Shown: positions 36,152 through 44,984 of the stretch, one piece after another
Position numbering within the stretch: position 1 is the first letter of the stretch
Layout of the letters: the number at the start of each line of letters is the position of its first letter
From: Truepera sp.
GTDB lineage: Bacteria > Deinococcota > Deinococci > Deinococcales > Trueperaceae
DNA: 64,000 bases
Reading direction: 5' to 3'
Assembly: GCA_032027045.1 (NCBI GenBank)
Contig: JAVSMU010000001.1
Coordinates: forward strand, 1,387,756 to 1,451,755
Notes under the pieces: generated by a model
Told to the model about the DNA's origin: nothing
What the model saw: only the letters and a program-made list of their open reading frames with translations
Database searches by the model: none
Program-made: the position numbers and the translations under genes

Positions 36152-37225
36152 ATGCAGAAAGAGCAAGAGCAACAAGAGCAGGAGAAACAGGAGAAGCGGC
36201 CGCAGCCGACGCGGTACCGCTCGGAGATGCCGCTTGATCAGCTCATGCCGTCGCCGGAGAACGCCCGCAGGCGCTTCGAGGACGGCCCGCTACGCGACCT
36301 CGCCGACTCGATCCGCTCCCAAGGCGTCACCAACCCGCTCACTGTTGTCCTGCGGGAAAGCGCCTCAGACGAGAAGCCTACCTACACTGTGATCGCCGGC
36401 GAACGGCGTCGCCGCGCCGCCATCCTCGCCGGCCTCACAGAAGTACCCGTCATCTGCCTGTTCGACCCTCACCTTATCGACCAAGCCCCGCAGATCGCCC
36501 TCGCCGAGAACCTCCTCCGCCAGCCGCTCAACCCCTACGAGGAGACGATGGCGATCCTCGACCTCGTCGCCAACCGCCTAGCGCGCCAGTCCAAGTGGCC
36601 CACATACCGTGAGCATTACCCTTCCGACCGGCACGCCGCCGCTGAGGCCCTCCGTCTGCTAGCCCTCGGCGGCAAGAACCATGAAGCGCTCCGCACCTCC
36701 CTGAAGATCGAACCGAGCGAACTCGAGAAACTCCTCACCGGCCTCCTCGGGGAGCGCGACGGGATGAGCTTCACCAGCTTCGTCAAGAACCGCCTGAAAC
36801 TGCTGAAGCTCCCGCCCGACGTCCAACGCGCCTGCGAAACGGGCGCACTCGACTACACCAAGGCGAACCTACTGTCCGAGGTCCAGGACGCGGCCCATCG
36901 CCAGTCTCTCCTCGACCGAACCCTCGAGCAGAACCTCCCCCACGCTCAGCTACGCCGCCTCGTTAACGAGGTGAAAGGTTCGAAGTCGCCCAGGACCGAT
37001 CTCTTCACCCGACTCGATCAGGTGAAGCGCGACCTCAAGACAGCATGGCCAGACCTGGGCTCCAAGGACCGTGCTCGCGCCGAACGCCTGGCCAACGAAC
37101 TCGAACAGCTCGCGGGTCGTGAAACCTCCGAGCGACGTCCTCAGCTCAAGAAAGCCGGAGAGGACCGCAAGCTGTCTACCAACAGCGACGCCACCTACTC
37201 GACGTCGACCGCCTCAGGCACGTAG
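36152..37225 (+). CDS. ParB/Spo0J-family protein, orphan
   Basis: This 357-residue ParB-like DNA-binding protein starts with a Gln/Glu-rich tail of 17 residues. The ParB/Srx CTPase domain then shows DQLMPSPENARRRFED, VIAGERRRRAAILAGL (GxRRxxA box) and IALAENLLRQPLNPYEE. A helix-turn-helix region follows and a basic C-terminal part. No ParA partner is encoded next to it. In mobile elements such ParBs serve partition of an excised form or gene regulation; here it is divergent from the integrase. Its 3' end overlaps the convergent nuclease pseudogene. Confidence 0.87.
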   Translation: MQKEQEQQEQEKQEKRPQPTRYRSEMPLDQLMPSPENARRRFEDGPLRDLADSIRSQGVTNPLTVVLRESASDEKPTYTVIAGERRRRAAILAGLTEVPVICLFDPHLIDQAPQIALAENLLRQPLNPYEETMAILDLVANRLARQSKWPTYREHYPSDRHAAAEALRLLALGGKNHEALRTSLKIEPSELEKLLTGLLGERDGMSFTSFVKNRLKLLKLPPDVQRACETGALDYTKANLLSEVQDAAHRQSLLDRTLEQNLPHAQLRRLVNEVKGSKSPRTDLFTRLDQVKRDLKTAWPDLGSKDRARAERLANELEQLAGRETSERRPQLKKAGEDRKLSTNSDATYSTSTASGT

Positions 37226-38180
37226 ACGCGCCGCAATGGGAGCAACCCCTTGTACTTCGAGTCGAGCTGCTCGTACCGGTCAAGCACCAAGCTCACGAGC
37301 TGCTCGCCGTCGATCAACCGCAGGTTCGCCTTGCTATTGGCGAAGTTGCGCGCCTGCGGCGTGAAGTCACCTAGCGTCACCAGAAGGCCGAACTCCGAGC
37401 TCGCCACGTTGCCGTAGAGCGCCTGCACCGCCGGCGCTCCGACGCTGCCCTCCGTGGACTTCACCTGCACCTTGATGATCGGCGGCTCGAACCCGAGCTC
37501 GTCGCGGTGCGCCAAGATGTCGACACCGCCGTCGGGGCCCGGCGGAGAAACGCGCGTCCGGTAGCCAAGCACCGAGCAGGTCGGCAACGAACGCCGAGTA
37601 CGGATGGCCCTTGAGCTCGCGCCCGATCGTCTTGAGGACGAAGTGACGCGTCGTCGCCTCGATCTCCTCTGCTACCAGCGCCACCGTCTCGTCCTGCTCT
37701 GCCGCAGGTGTCACCACCTGCCCCTGAAGCGCTGCCAAGTGCTCGTCGAGGTAGTTGCGCACCTGGAACAGCGTCAACGCCAATCCCAGCTCGAACAGCG
37801 CCCGTTGCGAGTAGCTGCTGCGCGGCACACGCTTCAGCCACTGGGCCCGCCGTTGGTGGCAGAAGCGGTAAGGCGCCTCAAGTGCGAATCGGTAGTCACT
37901 CTTGACGCGCCCCAGGTGCACTTGCTGATCGAGCTTCGACGGGTACGCCACCAGGTCCCCAACCTGCATCTCGTGCACGAAACGGTCGAGCCAACTCGCG
38001 CCCGTCACGACGCTGCCATCCGAGGGCTCCGGGAAGACCTGGCGGTAGACCTGCTTGAACGCCTCGCGGTCGTTCGGCAGCGCTGCCAGGTCCGGCGTGC
38101 CGGGCCAGGCCAGCGCCACGACGCCGTTCTTGGCAAATACCTAGTAAGCCTCTTCCCCATGGCCTGCGAGAATCTCCAAC
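37195..38180 (-). pseudogene. Mrr-like restriction endonuclease, frameshifted and with an early stop
   Basis: Two overlapping minus-strand frames together encode one protein. The N-terminal part (38119 downward) begins KNGVVALAWPGTPDL and ends at GHPYSAFVADLLGA. The C-terminal part continues in another frame from LGYRTRVSPPGPDGGVDI to QVKSTEG and FGLLVTLGDFTPQA, a PD-(D/E)xK Mrr catalytic core with Asp and Gln-x-Lys. The switch is at about 37563-37575. Upstream, the first frame continues past a TAG (38141-38143) into WLEILAGHGEEAY, which looks like the missing N-terminus. So at least two lesions are present. It lies 32-92 bp downstream of the methyltransferase gene on the same strand. Confidence 0.72.
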
Positions 38181-38211
38181 CATGGCAACTGTGATGCAGC
38201 GATGTTTGAAA

Positions 38212-41200
38212 TCAGGCAAACTTCGGCCTAGTACTCGCACAATGGGTGACACTTGCATCAGCAGGGGGCGGATGGAGGACCGAGGTGAACTTAGAAACGT
38301 CAGACCCGCAATCCGATAGTGCGGAGAAAGCCTCCAGTGTCGCTTCTTTAGTACGAAAACGACCGTAGGCTTCCTCGTCAAGCCTTCGAAGTATGGGAAA
38401 CGCGTCGAGCACGTGCTCCACTTCAGTCTTGTTGAGGCCATAACGGAGGAAGAAGTATGCGTCTAGCTCAGCAAGAATAGTCAAGCGGCGCTCTTCATTC
38501 AAAATGAACGGAGGGCCACCGTATCCGTGTGCCTTGGCAAAGCCCTCGAGGTCCCAAGAAGTGAAACTCAACTCCAATACTCGTGGGATTACAAAGTCTA
38601 GGTCATGCGACCCGTACGAACTCGGAGGAAGCGCAGGTAACTGCCTTACTATGAAGTAGGATAAGTGACTCCCGCCCAGCTTTTGCCTGGTAACGTAGTC
38701 GAAGACTAGGCTGTTAAGGTTGGCTAACAATGCGGCTAATGGCACCTGCGTTTCTTCAACAATCAGGAACTGCACTACGTGGTTTGCTGCAGCCCTTGGC
38801 AATGCGGTAAATATCGCCGTGCGTCGATTTGTGTTGACATTGACGATGTCGCGGAAGACTAGTGCCTTCCACCAGTCGTGTCTTACGACACGCTCAACCT
38901 CTTGACGTTCGACCCAGTACCGAGGAAGTGGCGCTAGCGCTGGATCACAGAGAGAGTCCGCGGTAATGCGCTGCGTTTGGGGCTTTACACCGAAGCGCTT
39001 CTCTGGTGGGATTCCCTCGAACGTACCATACCTATGGTTGTATTGATGGAACATCTTTGCCTCGTAAAGGGGTAGCAATTCTTCGTTTCCTTCTCTCGCG
39101 AATCGGTTCCCCTGAAGTGCGTACCCCTCGGCTTCAAGTTCTTCGAGTGTGCGAAAGTATCCTGAGTCGTTCGCCATGTCGAACATACGCATGAACGAGA
39201 CTCCCCACGGATTCTCCCCGCTCAGCTCGTTCACCAGCACCGGCACGCGCCGGTAAATGTCTTTAGTAATATTAGCGTCCCGCCGAGCCCGAAAAACTGG
39301 ACAGGTTCCTGTGTTCGGGTTCAGCAATCTGATCTCCTCGGGGGTAAGCACGAACCGTTTTTCTGAGTCTTGAACCTCTTCTACGCTAAGCATGAAGAAT
39401 GCCAGTTCTGATTCAGTAACCGGATTCCCAGCTCCAGTTAGCGTAATAAGGCAGAATTTCTGGGGTGGCGCCACTGCTGGGAAGATTCGGCGCTTGTTCT
39501 CGAAGTCGAATATTCGAACTAGTGCACGCTCATCGATTAGATTCTGGAAAAAGTACTTTGTCGTGTCATCAGTAGCAATCCCGGTAGGCAACACCATCCC
39601 CAACCGCCCGCGTGTGCTTTGAACGCTCCGACCCAGTTCCGCGAAGAGAGGATAGGTGTTTATGTCGCCACGGCCGGTGAGTGGGTAGCGACCTGAGTTG
39701 CGGGCATAGTGGCTTTCGCCCTCTGCTCTACGTTTGTCCTCGAGGAAGGCTGCGTGCAGGCTCGGGTCGGACTGGGTGAGAGCCCGGATGAGACGGCCGC
39801 GTTCGCTGGCGTTGCGGGCGTTAGCGATGGCCGGGTCGCGGGCGGCGAACCACTCCTTCTCCTGGAGCTTGACGCGCTCCCACGGCGGGTTGCCGAGCAC
39901 GACGTCGAAGCCGCTCCTCTCGCCCCCGAACACCTCTGGGAAGGTCAGCTCCCAGGCGAAGAAGCCGTACAAGGTCGCGAGCCGCTCGACCTCGCGACGC
40001 CGGACCTCATCGAGCCCGCCGGCCTGCAGCACCCGCCGCACCGTGCCGGTCGTGACAGGCAAGGGCGCCCCCTCTACCTTGCGCCACACGAACGCCGCAC
40101 ACCAGGCATCGTGGGCGAGCTGCTCCCGGGACAGGCGCTCGTCCTCCAGCAACCGCTCGTAGGCCGCCTGCTTAGCTTGCACCTGCTCGGGCGTGTCCGT
40201 GGGCATGTTCGACAGTTCCGTGAAGGCCGTGGCGAGGGCCGTTGCTGAAGCGCTGGGCGCGGTGTCGAACAGGGCCCCTTGGCCGCCGCGCTCCTCGCGG
40301 TTGCGCCGCTTCACGCCCGAGGCGTACTTCTTGTCGTCCCCCTCGATTGGGTTGAAGGCGTTGTCTGGAAGACCCTCCGCAACCAGCTTCCTTGTGGTGC
40401 CGAAAAGGCTGTTACCGACCCGGATGTGGTGCTCGAGGAACGTGAGCGGCTTGCCGGGCTCCATCGCCTCCATCCACAGGGCGACCTTGCACAGCTCCGC
40501 GGCCATCTCGTTGACGTCTACGCCGTAGATGCAGTTGCCGATCACGTCGCGCAGCGCGCGCCGCACTTCGTCGGGGGCCGGCTCGTCGTCACCGGTGCGC
40601 ACGGCGGCGAGGCGCTTGGCGATGCGCTGGGCGGCGGCTATCAGGAAGTGGCCGCTCCCAGCGGCCGGGTCAACGACCTTGAGGTCGAGGAGCGCGCGCT
40701 CGGCGTCCTCCCGGTCCTTGCCGCGCACGGCCTCGTCGACGACGGGATCCAGCGCGGAGTCGAGCAGTAGGCTTATGAGGCTCGAGGGCGTGTAGTATGA
40801 GCCGGTTGTCTTGCGCTCGTTGCCCGCCGCCGACTTCAGCTCGAAGTCGCTCGCGGAGGCGTCCACCTCGGGGTGGAGCTCGAGCAGGCTCTCGTAGACG
40901 CTGCCGAGCTCCTCGGAGCCGAGGTTCTTGTAGTCGACCGGCCGCCGCACCCCGTTGGTGTGGGTGTAGGCCAGCGCCCGCACCGCCTGCAGCAGGTAGG
41001 CGTTCGGCAGGTTCGCATCGTTAAGCTCGGGAAGCGCGCGCTCCGCGAACAGGAAGCCGCCGAGCTCGGGCAGGCCGAGGCGCGGCTCGCCGCCGCTGCC
41101 CAGCGCTCGCATCACCACCTTGAGTGCCTCGTACAGGTCGCCGTGTCGGCTGCCGCGCAGCTCCGCCGCCAGTTCCCGCAGGCGCTGGGTGGAGTAGTGC

Positions 41201-42153
41201 CGGTACCTCTCACGCGCCTCCGTCCTAGCGCCGGGGGCGTGGAGCAGGTCCCGGTCTTCCGCGACGAACAGGAACAGCAGGCGGTAGACGAGGCGCAGGA
41301 GCTGCCGATAGTAGTCCTGGGGCGAGAGCTCCCCCTCCTGCAGCTTGCGCTTCAGTTCGCAGTTGGTGCCGCGCAGGAAGCCCTTGCCGAGCGCGGTGAT
41401 GGCGCGCTCCACGCCGTCGCGCAGGCCGTCGAGCGCCCTGGCGCCCGTCTCGGCGGCCTCGCGCGACCACTGCTCGAGCACGCACTCCTCGGGCTTGTTG
41501 CTCTCCAGGCGGCTTTGGTGGAGTAGCAAGTAGAGCAGCACGAAGTCGGAGTACTGCTCGCCCTCCATCATCGCCTCGAGCTCGAACTCGAGGAACGCCT
41601 GCCGGGTGAGGCTCTTGTTGTCGCGCAGCACGCGCAGCCGCAGCCCGTTAGTGACGACACCCCACAGGTGCTCGTCGCTGCGGTTCAGGAGTTCCTGCAC
41701 CAGGGAGTGCGGGCTGGCCGTGGCGGCGCCCGCCACCCCGCGCGTGCGACGGTCCAGGTCGACGTTGCAACCCACCAGGTGAATGGGCGCGTGCCCGTAG
41801 CCGTGCGATACCGCGTAGCTCTTGCCGTCGATCTCGACGGCGGTCCGCGCTTGGAGGCGGCCGTAGTTGAGCTCCTGGAAGAGCGGCAGCAGCCAGCGCT
41901 CGCGCGTGATCGTGGTGCCGAGGTCGCCTTCGGGCAGGCGCTCGCGCGCCTCCTGGAACGTCGTCCAGGCGCCGAGCAGGGCGTTCCAGGCGCGGCTGGC
42001 GGCTTCGTTGAGGCGCATCCCGCCTGGCAGGTGGTAGGCCTCTGGCGTGAGAGCGGGCAGCGTGCGGTCGCCAGCTTGGACGCGGCGTAGCAGGTCGGCG
42101 GGGAGCAGCGCCCCCTCGGTCTTGATAGTGGTGGCGAAAGCGCTGTCCTTCAT
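38212..42153 (-). CDS. Large N6-adenine DNA methyltransferase (DrmMI/PglX/Eco57I-like)
   Basis: This 1313-residue class I SAM-dependent DNA methyltransferase has an N-terminal helical region of about 450 residues, motif I in VVDPAAGSGHFLIAA (about residue 491) and the catalytic NPPW in VVLGNPPWERVKL (about residue 754). A C-terminal specificity-like region follows (TLTEIRLLN-type, ending SSYGSHDLDFVIPRVLEL). The last 500 codons, up to about 39720, are visibly poorer in G+C than the rest, suggesting a replaced recognition domain. It would protect host DNA by methylation. It overlaps the SNF2 helicase gene by 4 nt (ATGA) as third gene of the operon. Whether it is type IIG-like with its own nuclease is not apparent. 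Confidence 0.88.
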   Translation of the reverse strand: MKDSAFATTIKTEGALLPADLLRRVQAGDRTLPALTPEAYHLPGGMRLNEAASRAWNALLGAWTTFQEARERLPEGDLGTTITRERWLLPLFQELNYGRLQARTAVEIDGKSYAVSHGYGHAPIHLVGCNVDLDRRTRGVAGAATASPHSLVQELLNRSDEHLWGVVTNGLRLRVLRDNKSLTRQAFLEFELEAMMEGEQYSDFVLLYLLLHQSRLESNKPEECVLEQWSREAAETGARALDGLRDGVERAITALGKGFLRGTNCELKRKLQEGELSPQDYYRQLLRLVYRLLFLFVAEDRDLLHAPGARTEARERYRHYSTQRLRELAAELRGSRHGDLYEALKVVMRALGSGGEPRLGLPELGGFLFAERALPELNDANLPNAYLLQAVRALAYTHTNGVRRPVDYKNLGSEELGSVYESLLELHPEVDASASDFELKSAAGNERKTTGSYYTPSSLISLLLDSALDPVVDEAVRGKDREDAERALLDLKVVDPAAGSGHFLIAAAQRIAKRLAAVRTGDDEPAPDEVRRALRDVIGNCIYGVDVNEMAAELCKVALWMEAMEPGKPLTFLEHHIRVGNSLFGTTRKLVAEGLPDNAFNPIEGDDKKYASGVKRRNREERGGQGALFDTAPSASATALATAFTELSNMPTDTPEQVQAKQAAYERLLEDERLSREQLAHDAWCAAFVWRKVEGAPLPVTTGTVRRVLQAGGLDEVRRREVERLATLYGFFAWELTFPEVFGGERSGFDVVLGNPPWERVKLQEKEWFAARDPAIANARNASERGRLIRALTQSDPSLHAAFLEDKRRAEGESHYARNSGRYPLTGRGDINTYPLFAELGRSVQSTRGRLGMVLPTGIATDDTTKYFFQNLIDERALVRIFDFENKRRIFPAVAPPQKFCLITLTGAGNPVTESELAFFMLSVEEVQDSEKRFVLTPEEIRLLNPNTGTCPVFRARRDANITKDIYRRVPVLVNELSGENPWGVSFMRMFDMANDSGYFRTLEELEAEGYALQGNRFAREGNEELLPLYEAKMFHQYNHRYGTFEGIPPEKRFGVKPQTQRITADSLCDPALAPLPRYWVERQEVERVVRHDWWKALVFRDIVNVNTNRRTAIFTALPRAAANHVVQFLIVEETQVPLAALLANLNSLVFDYVTRQKLGGSHLSYFIVRQLPALPPSSYGSHDLDFVIPRVLELSFTSWDLEGFAKAHGYGGPPFILNEERRLTILAELDAYFFLRYGLNKTEVEHVLDAFPILRRLDEEAYGRFRTKEATLEAFSALSDCGSDVSKFTSVLHPPPADASVTHCASTRPKFA

Positions 42154-44984
42154 GCGACACCCGGCGCTGGGGGGAGGAAGACGTAGATCCCGAGGACGTC
42201 GACGGGCAGCAGCGGTTCCACCGCGTAGCGCAGGCCCTTGGCGCCCGCCGCGGTGCGCACGCGCCGGTGCGCGTCCAGTAGCCCCTCGGCCCGTTCGTGG
42301 GCGAGGTCCCCCAGGTAACCAGCCAAGTCGTCGAGGTCCGCGATCGCGGCCTCCACGAACTGCTGGGCCTGAACCGGCGCCAGGTTGCCCGCCGGCTCCG
42401 CGTGGAGCAGCGGCTCTGCAGACGCGAACTCCAGCCAGCGGCGGTCGCTGCCGGCGCCAGCGAACGCCAGCGGCAGCGTCTCCTCAGCCAGCGTCTGCCA
42501 CGCCTCGGACCCCTTGGTGGTGGCCACGTGGTAGCGCAGCCGGGCCAGCAGCAGCGTGGTGCGGGTGGCCACAGAGCGGGTACGCATGGCGCCCGCGCGC
42601 TTGGCCTTGCCATCGGCGAGCGGGTCGAGGGCCGTGTCCAGCACGAAGCTGGCCAGGCCCTCGGTGAACGGGTGGGTGCGGCTGAGGTAGGTCTCGCCGT
42701 CGCGAGCCGGAAGCTCGAAGCGCGCCGTCAACCGCTCGGTCTTGACGCTCTCGCGCAGCCCCTCGGGGGCGTACTGCAGGTCGAACCCCAGCGCCCCGAA
42801 GCGGTCTGGGCTGACGGTGCCGCCGTGCGCCCGCACGGCGTCGGTCACGAAGCGCTCAACCACCTCGGCGCCGCCCACGGCCGCCTTGGCTTCTTCGAGT
42901 TCGCGTGCGACCTCGTCGACCTTGATGGTCTCCTGCGCGAACACCGTGCGGGAGCGCCGCTCCCGCTCCGCCACCGCGTCCCACCGGCGGTTGAAGTCGG
43001 CGGTCTTGGGCTTCAGGTACTGCTCCAGGTCGGCGAAGAGCACGCCCTGCTCGGCGCTGCGGTTGGCGAGGCCGCGCAGCAGCAGCCCCTCGAAGATCGC
43101 CTCCACCACCTGGTCGGAGTCGGTCGGCACCGGCACGCTGATGCCCAGGCTGGTTCGGATGGTGCGGTGCTTGCGCAGCAGCACGTCGAGAACGATGCCG
43201 TCGATCTGGTTGTCGGTGCCGTACATGGTGCGCACCAGCACGCGCTCGCGCGGCTGGCCGTAGCGGTCCACGCGCCCCTCGCGCTGCTCGTGCCGGGTGG
43301 GGTTCCAGCTCAGGTCGTAGTGCAGCACGCTGTCGAAGTGAGACTGCAAGTTGATGCCCTCGCTCAGGCAGTCCGTGGCAACCAGCACGCGCTTGTCGTG
43401 CTCGGCCAGCGCCAGCACCCGCGCCTCGCGCTCCTCGGGCGGCAGGTTGCCGGTAATGGCCGCGACCTCGACCCCGCGCGGCAGGCGCGAGCGCAGCTCC
43501 TCCGCCACGTACTCGGCCGTGTCGATGAAGCGGCAGAAGACGATGGGCGCGTGCCCGGCCTCGAGCTGCTCCTTGAGGAGCCCCGCGAGCGTCGTCAGCT
43601 TCTGGTCCTTCGCGCCTTTGAGGCGCTCGGCTTCCTCGGCCAGCTCCAGCAGCCGCCGGCGCGAGGCGTTGGCCGCCTGCTCGCCTTCCACCTGGCTGCC
43701 GGGGGTGACGTCGACGCCCTCGGCGGCATCTTCCTCCATCAGGTCGAGGACGGTGCGCCGCCCGACCTCATCGGCTTCGGCCACCGAGTCGGTGTCGGCC
43801 GGCGCCGCGCGGTTGCGCAGCGTGGCGGCAGCCGCGGCAGGCGAGCTGGCTAGGGCGCGCAGCAGGCCGAGCATGGCCCACCAGCGCACGCGCTGGCGGT
43901 GCGAGCCGTCATCCTGCTTGAGCTCCTCGCGCGCGAAGGCGAGCACTCTATCGAACAGCGCCTTGGCCTCGCGTCCGATCTGGTAGGGCACGTCGGCCTC
44001 GTCACGCTCCGGGAAGAAGGTGGCAGCGCCCAGATACTGCTTGATGTCACCGCGCTTGCGCTGCACGAAGTGCTTCGCGAGCTCGCGCCGCACCGGCTCG
44101 TTCTCCCGGCCCGACAGATCCTCGGGCAGGCGCGCGAACTCCGGCCTGAGCAGCGCCAGCAGCGACCGGAACGCCCCCTCGTTGCCCGAGTGCGGCGTGG
44201 CGGTGACCAGCACCAGGTGCCGCGCCTCGTCCTCCGCCAGGCCCTTCAGCAGGCGGTGGCGCTGGTGCCGGCCGCCTCTCCCTTCGCCCGCGTCGGCGCA
44301 GGTGTGGGCCTCGTCGACGATCACCAGCTCGGGGGCGGAGCGCAGGAACTCGTCGCGGCGCCGGTCGCTCTTTATGAAGTCGGTGGAGACGATGGTGTAG
44401 GGGTAGCGCTCGAAGATCGACTGCGCGAATCCCACGTCGCGCTCCAGACGGGATGCGGTGCTGGGCAGCACCAGTACGGGGTCGATGTGGAACTTCTCGC
44501 TCAGCTCCGTGCGCCACTGGTCGGCCAGGTGCGGCGGGCAGAGCACGCTGAAGCGGCTCACCTCACCCCGGTCCGAGAGCTCGCGCGCGATCAGGAGCGC
44601 CTCGACCGTCTTGCCGATGCCCACGTCGTCGGCGATGAGCAGTCTGACCGGGTCGAGCTTCAGCGCCATGAGCAGCGGCACGAGCTGGTAGGGCCGCGGT
44701 TCGACAGCGATACGCCCGAAGCTCCGGAACGGCCCCGCGCTCGAGCGGAACGACAGCAGGGCGGCGTCGCGCAGCAGCCCGGCCGAGCGCGCGTCCCCAA
44801 CATCGTCAGGGTTTGGGAGCCCGAATGTGGCCTCGCGGACCTCCTCGAGCCCGAGGAGCAAGCCCGTCACCTCGTCGTCGCGGCCGCCCAACGGCTTGAG
44901 CACCAGGAACTCCTCGTCGGAGCCCGGTTGCACCACCCAGTCGCGCCCGCGCGCGTTCACCAGGGATCCTGCTTGGAACGTCAC
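42150..44984 (-). CDS. SNF2-family helicase (DrmD-like)
   Basis: This 944-residue superfamily 2 ATPase has the Walker A segment LLIADDVGIGKTVEALL, the DEAH box in LVIVDEAHTCAD, motif III in VLVTATPHSGNEGAF and motif VI in QREGRVDRYGQPRERV. A C-terminal region of about 300 residues has no recognised fold. This COG0553-type protein resembles DrmD of class 1 DISARM. The frame is open to 45032, but GTG 44984 overlaps the stop of the upstream helicase (GTGA) and begins right before the conserved GSLVNARGRDWVV, so it is chosen. Its own stop overlaps the methyltransferase start. Confidence 0.88.
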   Translation of the reverse strand: MTFQAGSLVNARGRDWVVQPGSDEEFLVLKPLGGRDDEVTGLLLGLEEVREATFGLPNPDDVGDARSAGLLRDAALLSFRSSAGPFRSFGRIAVEPRPYQLVPLLMALKLDPVRLLIADDVGIGKTVEALLIARELSDRGEVSRFSVLCPPHLADQWRTELSEKFHIDPVLVLPSTASRLERDVGFAQSIFERYPYTIVSTDFIKSDRRRDEFLRSAPELVIVDEAHTCADAGEGRGGRHQRHRLLKGLAEDEARHLVLVTATPHSGNEGAFRSLLALLRPEFARLPEDLSGRENEPVRRELAKHFVQRKRGDIKQYLGAATFFPERDEADVPYQIGREAKALFDRVLAFAREELKQDDGSHRQRVRWWAMLGLLRALASSPAAAAATLRNRAAPADTDSVAEADEVGRRTVLDLMEEDAAEGVDVTPGSQVEGEQAANASRRRLLELAEEAERLKGAKDQKLTTLAGLLKEQLEAGHAPIVFCRFIDTAEYVAEELRSRLPRGVEVAAITGNLPPEEREARVLALAEHDKRVLVATDCLSEGINLQSHFDSVLHYDLSWNPTRHEQREGRVDRYGQPRERVLVRTMYGTDNQIDGIVLDVLLRKHRTIRTSLGISVPVPTDSDQVVEAIFEGLLLRGLANRSAEQGVLFADLEQYLKPKTADFNRRWDAVAERERRSRTVFAQETIKVDEVARELEEAKAAVGGAEVVERFVTDAVRAHGGTVSPDRFGALGFDLQYAPEGLRESVKTERLTARFELPARDGETYLSRTHPFTEGLASFVLDTALDPLADGKAKRAGAMRTRSVATRTTLLLARLRYHVATTKGSEAWQTLAEETLPLAFAGAGSDRRWLEFASAEPLLHAEPAGNLAPVQAQQFVEAAIADLDDLAGYLGDLAHERAEGLLDAHRRVRTAAGAKGLRYAVEPLLPVDVLGIYVFLPPAPGVA

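Noticed and set aside
38212-42153. BREX system (methyltransferase as PglX)
   Set aside because: No PglZ, BrxC or BrxL-like genes are near; the partners are a DUF1998 helicase and an SNF2 helicase, which fit DISARM-related systems better.
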